A stretch of 64,000 bases of DNA from Membranipora membranacea. Lineage: Eukaryota > Bryozoa > Gymnolaemata > Cheilostomatida > Membraniporidae. Below the pieces are notes generated by a model. It was not told the origin of the DNA, did no database searches, and saw nothing but the letters and a program-made list of their open reading frames with translations. This document shows, one piece after another, positions 10,152 through 22,100 of this stretch. The stretch's first letter is position 1. Every line of letters begins with the position of its first letter. Where the stretch lies: contig OU612074.1 of NCBI GenBank assembly GCA_914767715.1, positions 22,492,062 through 22,556,061 on the forward strand. The letters run 5' to 3'. The translations under genes were made by a program, and so were the position numbers.

Positions 10152-13100
10152 GTGAGATGATGCTACCAATCCTAGCTACCCAAGGAGGTTATTTCTGGGA
10201 TTCTCAGCACCGGTCGGACGTTACTGTTTAATCATCGATCTGTTTCTAGTAAAAATTCGTCCATATGTTGCTAAGAAGAATTTATTGATCTATCTAATTG
10301 AAAAGATCATGAATTGTCTGAGCTCCAAGCTATGATATTAACATGCCAGTTCACTGACACAAATTTGAACCCAGACCCTGATACGTCTCTGTACAAACAT
10401 TGTACAATTCTTCCTAAAACCTCACTTATCAATGATAAAAACAGATTTAAATAATACGACTTTAAATTTATTGCTATAATCATTTTTCATATGGTAGTTT
10501 TAGAGGTTTTGGGATAGAGAGAGCTTGAAAAATTTTTCTTAGCCGAATTTGTGAAAAATTTCAAAGGTCAAGCTTCTTGCCAAAAACTTGAGTTTGTTGA
10601 CTTAACTGGAGTTTTAGAGGTTTAAGGACTTGGAGAACTCAAAAGGCATACTTGGACGTTTTCCGCCTTGGGCCGTTCTTGGCCTCGGAGCGTTCTTGGC
10701 CTCAGGCCGTTTTCTCCCGATGGCTATATTTGGACCGAACTGTTTTTTCTCCTGTTCAGCTCTCTAAGACTCACTCTCATCACCTTAGTTATATCTTTAG
10801 GAGAATAAATGATATCATATGTGACAATTTTCCTACAATGAATTTCAATTTTAAAAGTTCGACCGGGTATGAAAACTCGCATTTGGCTTGAGCAGACCTT
10901 TGCCATTGGAGAATTGGTACTTTAAGATTTTTTTGCTTACACAGTTATAATATATCCAGCTTGCCGAAGGAGATAAGTCGAGGTTACAAGCTTTGCTGTC
11001 AGTATATGGATTGCTGAGTCTCAAATTAGAGCTCTTTGTAGTCTCGTGTGTGCTGATATGGATCCTTGGAAAAATAGTCATGAAATTTTGATATGTCCAT
11101 AGTAGTATGTTCTCTGTATCTAAGTAAACTTATTGCTGGGATTGTTAATGAAAGGGCTGCCTTGGGTGTAGATTCATGCTCCTTAGTTGTATTGGGATTG
11201 GACTTTAGGTGATACTGAAGCAGAGATCTATTGAGGAGGCGATATGATATGGATAATACCGAGGCAATCTTATGCACTAACATTTTGAGACTCTCATGCA
11301 TGTTTTGTACCAATGTGACATGATAATATTTGGCTGTCAAAACGGATCCAAATCACCAAAATTATTCGCTGCTGTGCTTTCCAACGCATTAACGTAACTG
11401 GGTCGAAAAAACTTCTTTAGTCTGAATCTTACATGATATTAGGAAATAAATGATATTTCAATGTTCATATAACCCAATGAAATTGGAAATTGTATCATAT
11501 TTTTCGGTATGAGGCGAGGTCTCCAGGTTGTTTGGGACTAATACGAATATCCTTGCAAGCTCCTCTTTAAACCAAAAACCAAAAATCCTCTTTAAACCAG
11601 CGCCAATTACCTCGAAGTAAAGAACAAGCTCATTAACTGATTGTGCCATCTCACCATCTCCAAAAAAGAATTGGTTGATGACGCTAATCAGAAAGCCTAT
11701 TCTTTACTGCTCAGAGCTGTGTGCTCCGATCCCATAGTGTTTGATGTGATCAATAACAGTCTTTTTATATTTGAACAGAAGTGTACCAAGTCTGGTACAG
11801 AGACGACAGTGAACCATATGATAAGATAAAACACTACAGAAGCCTGACATTAGAACAGTTAGTATCAGCTACAAGAGATGTCACTGTGACAAATGTGGCT
11901 ACCAGAGTACACATACCACCACTACACCAGATAGCACCTCATCTCAAGGTGCTGGAGGTCAAAGACTATACTGGTTCAGCTAAGTTAGAGAGGTGAGTAG
12001 CAGCAAGACTACAGCATCAGATGATGCAAATAATTCAAGGCTCCTTGCATGGATGACTCATGAATCAGTAATCCGAAGATTAAGTCAATAATAATGTTTT
12101 AGAAATTATAATGTTGAAATTGTATTCTAAGCAACATTGTTATCTTAAGGTAAAATAATATTTTCAATATCACCATCTTACTCATCTTGAGTCCTGATTT
12201 TATTTTATAACGAGATCGTGATAGGAATAATAAAAATGTTCAATGAAACAGCTCTTGCAGTGGGAATCAGTTGTCTTTACCTGCACAAAAAGAAGACAAC
12301 TGCTACAAATTATATTTTAGTCTCTTTCACATAATACATCTTACCATCACGATTCCCTGATTTTATCGTATAACGAGATCTTGTGTATATTACCTGATTG
12401 AATTGGAAAATTGCAGCACTTTTAAGAGCTTGGTGTGTCTTAGTGTAGTATTTCTCAGCTGTCTGACAGGTAAATCATCATAATTAAAAATCTTCAGATC
12501 ATGGCTACATTTTACAGATCGTTTAGTTTCACATGGAATTGTATTTTTATGTTTTGTTATGAGCTTTAAGTTCCATATTCTCATTTATAGCATGAGATAT
12601 ATAGTTGCCTAATAGACAAGCCAGCATAAGAATAATGCACTACACTGGGTCTTATTTGATTGCGCGGTTTAACGGGCGCATGTGGCTTGTGTGGGTTTGG
12701 CACACTATACCCTTGCCCGCCATTGCCGCCTAATCCTTTTTAAATAAGAATAAGAGGGGGGATATTTATGCATGGTGAAGGCACACAGTAGACCTCCAGT
12801 TTATATGGATTTGATCCGAACAAACCTGGCTAGGAGAATGGCTTCCGAGTGCTAAATCAGGAATAACAGCCGGTGCCAGGGATCAAACATGGATCATTAG
12901 ATCACAAGTCCTTACCCTTAACCGTCAGAACACTCCTGACTTTTGAGACATTTAAGTGTCTGTTGAAATGGTTTCATATGTTGCGTGATTAAGAGAATGT
13001 TATCCCACCGAAACACATAGTTGTAAGGTGGTTTATTGCAATGTACCAAAAAAGAATCTTTCAGTTTACTTGAGAGATCTTATGTGGCAGCTGAGCCCTA

Positions 13101-16100
13101 TTTTTGCACACATTAAACACCTACAGTTTTGCCGATCAATGTTCAGTTTTGACAATTGTACTAGATTCATACCTGATCTTCTCTTTGGAAGAAGTTTAAA
13201 AAAGCAGTTGATGCTATGACGTAGAATACTTCCAAAAGACAGCACAAGTATTTTGGATTTTTCTAGCAATTTATTTTGCAATCCTCCAACAACATTGAAC
13301 TGTTACTCCCTTCCCTCCTCAGAGCAATTCTTATCCATTTGCCTGCTTTCAGAGTTGCTTCCACTCCAGTGAAGGATCAGCAAGTGCAAATGCATTCAGA
13401 TGGATCGAAATTGATCTAACAAAAATTAGAATTCTTTGATCTAACATCACTCTGACCAATGAACTAAGCTATGATCTGTCCACCTGAGTCAAACAGTTTT
13501 GCTTCTTTACGGTGGGGTCTCAGATAATATCATTTCTGGTTAATATTGACAGTATAAGATCTCTTGACAATCTGGAGGAGCTGACTGTATCTCAACCTGA
13601 CAATATGAGTCCGTGTACATTACCTGATTGGATCGGAGAACTAAAGAGCCTTAAGAAGCTCAATGTGTCATATTGTAATCCTCCTGAGCTGCCTGCCAGG
13701 TAAGTCATCGTAATGAGGCTTATTACATCAATGTATTGTCTCAGTAGCCTGCCTGATTAGTAAGTCATCTTCATAGCGCTTATAATATCAATGTGTTGTC
13801 TTAGCAGACTGCCTGATATGCAAGTAAAGCTTAACTGCGGAGTTAACTTTTTCTACTAACTAAATCGGTTTTGTGATTTCGAGGTATTCTCTGTAATTTT
13901 ACTTAAATAGTGTCAGCGTTTGTTAATTTAATCTATATGGATATTTATAGCATTGCATCTCTAACTTGTCTGGTGGAACTGAGAGTATCAAGCAGTGTGC
14001 GGTGGTGTACATTACCTGAATGGATTGGAGAACTAAAGAGCCTCAGGAAGCTTGATGTGTCACACTGTGGTTTTACTAAGCTGCCTGAGAGGTAAGTCGA
14101 GTATAATAACGATGGAGCTTATATTTCTACGAATTATCTCGGTTTTACAGTTTTGAGATATCAGCTCTTATTATTCTCATATAGTGTCAAAATGTTAAAA
14201 TTCAATCTATATGGGTATTTATAGCATGAGATCACTAACTTGTCTGGAAGAGCTAAATGCATTAGCGAATGAGCGTCTGTATAGATTACCTGATTGGATC
14301 GGAGAACTAAAGAGCCTCAGGAAGCTTGATGTGTCACACTGTAGTCTTACTGAGCTGTCTGACAGGTAAGTCGAGTATAATAACGATGGAGCTTATATTT
14401 CTACAAATTATCTCGGTTTTACAGTTTTGAGATATCAGCTCTTATTATTCTCATATAGTGTCTAAATGTTAAAATTCAATCTATATGGGTATTTATAGCA
14501 TAATATCTCTTACTCATCTGGAAGAGCTGAATGTATCACGGAATAAGAGTCTGTGTACATTACCTGATTGGATCGGAGAACTAAAGAGCCTCAGGAAGCT
14601 TGATGTGTCAGGGTGTGATCTTACTAAGCTGTCTGACAGGTAAGTCGAGTATAATAACGATGGAGCATATATTTCTACAAATTATCTCGGTTTTACAGTT
14701 TTGAGATATCAGCTCTTATTATTCTCATATTGTGTATGAATGTTAAAATTCAATCTATATGGGTATTTATAGCATAAGATCTCTTACTTGTCTGGAAGAG
14801 CTAAATGTAATGGAAAATAGGAGTCTGCGGAGATTACCTGATTGGATCGGAGAACTAAAGAGCCTCAGGAAGCTTAATGTGTCATGGTGTGGTCTTACTA
14901 CGCTTCCTGACAGGTAAGTCGAGTATAATAACGATGGAGCTTATATTTCTACAAATTATCTCGGTTTTGCAGTTTTGAGATATCAGCTCTTATTATTCTC
15001 ATATTGTGTATGAATGTTAAAATTCAATCTATATGGGTATTTATAGCATGAGATCACTAACTTGTCTGGAAGAGCTAAATGCATTAGCGAATGAGCGTCT
15101 GTATAGATTACCTGATTGGATCGGAGAACTAAAGAGCCTCAGGAAGCTTGATGTGTCACACTGTAGTCTTACTGAGCTGTCTGACAGGTCAGTCGAGTAT
15201 AATAACGATGGAGCTTATATTTCTACGAATTATCTCGGTTTTACAGTTTTGAGATATCAGCTCTTATTATTCTCATATTGTGTATGAATGTTAAAATTCA
15301 ATCTATATGGGTATTTATAGCATGAGATCACTAACTTGTCTGGAAGAGCTAAATGCATTAGCGAATGAGCGTCTGTATAGATTACCTGATTGGATCGGAG
15401 AACTAAAGAGCCTCAGGAAGCTTGATGTGTCACACTGTAGTCTTACTGAGCTGTCTGACAGGTAAGTCGAGTATAATAACGATGGAGCTTATATTTCTAC
15501 AAATTATCTCGGTTTTACAGTTTTGAGATATCAGCTCTTATTATTCTCATATTGTGTATGAATGTTAAAATTCAATCTATATGGGTATTTATAGCATGAG
15601 ATCACTAACTTGTCTGGAAGAGCTAAATGCATTAGCGAATGAGCGTCTGTATAGATTACCTGATTGGATCGGAGAACTAAAGAGCCTCAGGAAGCTTGAT
15701 GTGTCACACTGTGGTCTTACTGAGCTGTCTGACAGGTCAGTCGAGTATAATAACGATGGAGCTTATATTTCTACGAATTATCTCGGTTTTACAGTTTTGA
15801 GATATCAGCTCTTATTATTCTCATATTGTGTATGAATGTTAAAATTCAATCTATATGGGTATTTATAGCATGAGATCACTAACTTGTCTGGAAGAGCTAA
15901 ATGCATTAGCGAATGAGCGTCTGTATAGATTACCTGATTGGATCGGAGAACTAAAGAGCCTCAGGAAGCTTGATGTGTCACACTGTAGTCTTACTGAGCT
16001 GTCTGACAGGTAAGTCGAGTATAATAACGATGGAGCTTATATTTCTACAAATTATCTCGGTTTTACAGTTTTGAGATATCAGCTCTTATCATTCTCATAT

Positions 16101-19100
16101 AGTGTCTAAATGTTAAAATTCAATCTATATGGGTATTTATAGCATAATATCTCTTACTCATCTGGAAGAGCTGAATGTATCACGGAATAAGAGTCTGTGT
16201 ACATTACCTGATTGGATCGGAGAACTAAAGAGCCTCAGGAAGCTTGATGTGTCAGGGTGTGATCTTACTAAGCTGTCTGACAGGTAAGTCGAGTATAATA
16301 ACGATGGAGCATATATTTCTACAAATTATCTCGGTTTTACAGTTTTGAGATATCAGCTCTTATTATTCTCATATTGTGTATGAATGTTAAAATTCAATCT
16401 ATATGGGTATTTATAGCATAAGATCTCTTACTTGTCTGGAAGAGCTAAATGTAATGGAAAATAGGAGTCTGCGGAGATTACCTGATTGGATCGGAGAACT
16501 AAAGAGCCTCAGGAAGCTTAATGTGTCATGGTGTGGTCTTACTACGCTTCCTGACAGGTAAGTCGAGTATAATAACGATGGAGCTTATATTTCTACAAAT
16601 TATCTCGGTTTTGCAGTTTTGAGATATCAGCTCTTATTATTCTCATATAGTGTCAAAATGTTAAAATTCAATCTATATGGGTATTTATAGCATAAGATCT
16701 CTTACTCGTTTGGAAGAGCTAAATGTATCAGGGTATAAGGGTCTGTGTACATTACCTGATGAGATCGCTGAACTAAAGAGCCTCAGGAAGCTTGATGTGG
16801 CATACTGTGGTCTTACTGAGCTGTCTGACAGGTAAGTCGAGTATAATAACGATGGAGCATATATTTCTACAAATTATCTCGGTTTTACAGTTTTGAGATA
16901 TCAGCTATTATTATTCTCATATAGTGTCTAAATGTTAAAATTCAATCTATATGGGTATTTATAGCATAAGATCTCTTACTCACCTGGAAGAGCTGAATTT
17001 ATCAGGGAATAAGAGCCTGTGTACATTACTTGATGGGATCGGAGAACTAAAGAGCCTCAGGAAGCTTGATGTGTTACGGTGTGATCTTACTAAGCTGTCT
17101 GACAGGTAAGTCGAGTATAATAACGATGGAGCATATATTTCTACAAATTATCTCGGTTTTGCAGTTTTGAGATATTAGCTATTATTATTCTCATATAGTG
17201 TCTAAATGTTAAAATTCAATCTATATGGGTATTTATAGCATAAGATCTCTTACTCGTCTGGAAGAGCTAAATGTATCAGGGAATGAGGGTCTGTGTACAT
17301 TACCTGATGAGATCGCTGAACTAAAGACCCTCAGGAAGCTTGATGTGTCAGGGTGTGGTCTTACTAAGCTTCCTGACAGGTAAGTCGAGTATGATAACGA
17401 TGGAGCCTATATTTCTAAAAATTATCTCGGTTCTGCAGTTTTGAGATATCAGCTCTTATTATTCTCATATAGTGTCTAAATGTTAAAATTCAATCTATAT
17501 GGGTATTTATAGCATAAGATCTCTTACTCACCTGGAAGAGCTGGAATTATCATGGAATAAGAGCCTGTGTACATTACCTGATTGGATCGGAGAACTAAAG
17601 ACTCTCAGGAAGCTTTTTGTGTCAGGGTGTGATCTTACTAAGCTTCCTGACAGGTAAGTCGAGTATAATAACGATGGAGCTTATATTTCTAAAAATTATC
17701 TCGGTTTTGCAGTTTTGAGATATCAGCTCTTATTATTCTCATATAGTGTCTAAATGTTAAAATTCAATCTATATGGGTATTTATAGCATAAGATCTCTTA
17801 CTCACCTGGAAGAGCTGGAATTATCATGGAATAAGAGCCTGTGTACATTACCTGATGAGATCGGAGAACTAAAGAGCCTCAGGAAGCTTAATGTGTCAGA
17901 CTGTGATCTTACTAAGCTGTCTGACAGGTAAGTCGAGTATAATAACGATGGAGCTTATATTTCTACAAATTATCTCGGTTCTGCAGTTTTGAGATATCAG
18001 CTCTTATTATTCTCATATAGTGTCTAAATGTTAAAATTCAATCTATATGGGTATTTATAGCATAAGATCTCTTACTCACCTGGAAGAGCTGGATTTATCA
18101 TGGAATAAGAGCCTGTGTACATTACCTGATGAGATCGGAGAACTAAAGACCCTCAGGAAGCTTGATGTGTCAGGGTGTGATCTTACTAAGCTTCCTGACA
18201 GGTAAGTCGAGTATAATAACGATGGAGCTTATATTTCTACAAATTATCTCGGTTCTGCAGTTTTGAGATATCAGCTCTTATTATTCTCATATAGTGTCTA
18301 AATGTTAAAATTCAATCTATATGGGTATTTATAGCATAAGATCTCTTACTCGTCTGGAAAAGCTAAATGTATGGGACAATAAGAGTCTGTGTACATTACC
18401 TGATGAGATCGGAGAACTAAAGAGCCTCAGGAAGCTTAATGTGTCATGGTGTGGTCTTACTAAGCTTCCTGACAGGTAAGTCGAGTATGATAACGATGGA
18501 GCCTATATTTCTAAAAATTATCTCGGTTCTGCAGTTTTGAGATATCAGCTCTTATTATTCTCATATACTATAGTGTCTAAATGTTAAAATTCAATCTATG
18601 TATGTATGTATATATCTGTATCAATTCCCATGATAAAATCAATGTTTCTCTTGTGCTCTGTGAATAAAAATAAAGTTTTATAAATTATAATAAAACATTG
18701 ACTAGATTTATAATAAATGAATCAAGCTATTCGATTGAGCAGTTTTACACATAATGAGCGAAAACAGTATTTACGGCAGTTTATACGGTAGGCTGGCACT
18801 CTGTATCTACCAGATGGGAGTTGTTCTAGCGTTATGACAGTGTCGTTGCCCGAAGCAAACATTCTTAGGCATTTAGTTTTGAAGTACTTATCGAATATAT
18901 GGTCTATGGTTGTAACTTCAAGCCTGCCTTTGCTTAGTCTACGTGCTGTGGTTATGAGGTGATTGTACTGGTGATTGTATCTATATGGGTATTTTTAGCA
19001 TAAGATCTCTTACTCACCTGGAAGAGCTGAATTTATCATGGAATGAGAGCCTGTGTACATTACCTGATGAGATCGGAGAACTAAAGAGCCTCAGGAAGCT

Positions 19101-22100
19101 TAATGTGTCAGAGTGTGATCTTACTAAGCTGTCTGACAGGTAAGTCGAGTATAATAACGATGGAGCTTATATTTCTACAAATTATCTCGGTTTTACAGTT
19201 TTGAGATATCAGCTCTTATTATTCTCATATTGTGTATGAATGTTAAAATTCAATCTATATGGGTATTTATCATAGACTTAATATACTCCCTAGACAGGCC
19301 AATAGCATTCAATACTGTCCCACTTAAATAGCACGACATGACGTAATTAGTTTGTGCTGTGAGCCATAGTTTACTATATACCATTCAATGAAATAATGTG
19401 AAAAATCAAGGGACGCCAGGCATGATATCGGCCCTTGTCCGGCCCCTAATTATTTAAACACAGAGAAAATTTTGTGAGTTTATGTAAAAGACCGTTCCCC
19501 ACGAGATGGTATAAAAAATTGACTCCTTAGGCGAATCCAAAGTGAGAACAAACCTGATAAGTTACAATCATTAGCCAATAAATATTGAAACAAATACAGC
19601 CGTCTACCATTAACACTTCTACCACTACTATTCAAATGCATAGAATACCCACAACACAGTATCACAAATATTTTGTTGGATGAGCCAGATCAAAGCACCA
19701 CCACCATCATCATAGATTTTTGCCTAAACATTCCTAGTCATAACTGAGCACAACCTGCTCAGCTTGGATTCCTTGTTAAAAGATTTTACTGCAAATTTTA
19801 TTGTCGCTTCATGAGGAAGAATAGATCTGTGCTGTAAATTGAGTATGCTAACTCCAGATATGTATGTATGATGAAGCTAGGGTACGTGACATATATATAT
19901 ATATATAAAGTCTTTGGTAATCTCTCATCAATGAAATAATATAGTAAATCAAGACATGCAGGGTATAATACCAGCCAAATTATACTAGATCTGTTTTATT
20001 TTATGAGATAAAAAATATCAAAACAAATACAGCCCTGTACTTAACCACTTCTATCACTACATGACAAAAAAGATGAGGGCTGTTACTGTGGGATTATACT
20101 AATTTCTGAGGGCACGACCAAGGCTAGCGGCTACTTCTATCAGCGATTGCTGCCATATTCGATGTGACTGATTACAGCATAAGCTAAAGATTATCGACAC
20201 AAATACAGCCATGAAGCTAGCCACTTCTTATCACTACTTTGTAAAAAATATGAATATATACTGTTGAGTTATACTAATTGTTGTGGGCACGACAAAAATT
20301 AAAAACACTACCACTATCAGCGAGCATTGCAAAGTTAGATATGACTGGTTGCAGTATATGTTAAAATTATTCAAATTAGTAGAGCAATGTGAGCTAACCA
20401 CTTCTTACACTACTTAGCAAAAAAAATAATATACTGTGGGATTATACTGAATTTTGCGGATGGGTCAAAGACTAGAAAACTACCACTATCGGTGATTACT
20501 GCAAAATTTCCAAATGAGACACCATCAATATCAGCGATCGCTGAAAATTAGATATGACTGAACACAAAAGCCTGCTCAGTTTGGAGCGCTTATTGTCAGT
20601 GTTTGCTGCGAGTTTGGTTGTTTCATGGTGTATTCTGACCAGCGTTTATCTCTTCACTATTAGGGGTTTGTAGATAGTGTGGGAAGGATTGGAAAATTGT
20701 TGGGATAGCATCCTTTTTTAGCAAAGCTCTCCCACACCAGGAGGCCTTCTAAATGTATCTCGTTTCAAATGTTCGCTACATAGAACAGCATATTTGGATG
20801 GAGTCTAGTTCTTGCGTTTAACGGCCGAAACCCATACCTTTAGTCTCTCCTCGTTATTTCTGGGGAAGGCGTGGAAGCTTAAATTAGGATTTCCTGCTGG
20901 GTTATTTCCACAGCAGTAGGCAGCACACCAGTTTCTAGATGACTTTTTTTAAAAGCATCACAAATGATAACATGTACAAACAATTATCATTAAACTACAG
21001 CTTTTGATATAATAAACAGAAATTGTAAAATCAATTTCATAGCAGCGTCAGCATGGCCAAAAAAGATTTGCGAGATCACCGATTAAGTCTACTCACATTT
21101 TTTGACTGCTGTGCCAGTTCTGAGTTTGATATTTCGGGAGTAAATCAGAATTGTCATCACAAATAGTGTCCCTCCAGCCCCCCCCCCCCCGCCCCATCAA
21201 TATTGTTCCACCTTTTTTTTCTTACATTCAAATTTTATCACACCCATCGATTATTATTTACTATGTCTGTAGCCTTAAATTTATGTGCATGTATAGAAGG
21301 ATGTGGGTATTATTAAGTGACAATATTTAATTGGTTTCTATCTAAAAAATTAAGGAAGCCTGTCCTCTTAGATGGATGGGACAAGCAGAAATTATGCCAA
21401 AATATTCAATCCAATAAAGCCCGAGATATGACAATGCATACATGAGAGCCACCACTGGGCTGTTTCTTACCTTATCATCTTGTGAAGTGGTAGCAGCAGG
21501 ATTTTCACCTTGTGAAGATGAGGCAGCAAGATTACCATCTTGTAAAGATGAGGCAGCCAGATTATCATCTTGTGAAGATGAGGTAGCAGGCTGTAGGCTC
21601 ATTTAAAATTAGTTTTGCTATAAACTGAGCAGCGTGGGTATTATATCCAGAACTTCTATGTTTGCCTTGTATCTCGCAACTGATGATAGTAAAATTGCAG
21701 CTGGGCTTACTTGTGAAGATGAGACAGCAGGCTGCAGGTTCACGTTATATGAATAAATAATCTCAACGAAGTATGAATATTAAAACCAGTAACCACCTTG
21801 TTTACCTAGTATTTTTCATCTTCTGTTTAAGTACAGGGCTGTATTTGTTTTGATAATTTGTATCTCATAAATTAAAACAGTTCTAAAATAATTTGGCTGG
21901 TATTATACCCTGTGTGCCTTGATTTACTATATTATTTCATTGATGAGAGATGACCATAGACTTAAAGACTTTGTTTGAGGCTGCTCTTTTGTATCACATC
22001 TTATTCTCCATATTTTATTCTATCATGTGAGCGATTTTCAGCTTTAGAATCCAAATATTGAGGAAGTTATGGCCTCTCAAACTTCCAAGGTGACGGTAAT

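Noticed and set aside
15033-15835. Stand-alone small LRR genes of 84 residues at 15033 and 15581
   Set aside because: These are array exons read through the GTCAGT donor into the intron. The splice borders and phase show they are internal exons of the large gene.
13951-18475. CRISPR-like array, because of the exact spacing
   Set aside because: The 274-bp units are exon plus intron with splice sites and LRR coding in a eukaryotic gene; there are no short repeats with unique spacers.
21342-21602. Minus-strand 86-residue frame with SSQDDNLAAS repeats
   Set aside because: It is held open by a 30-bp minisatellite inside a foldback element.
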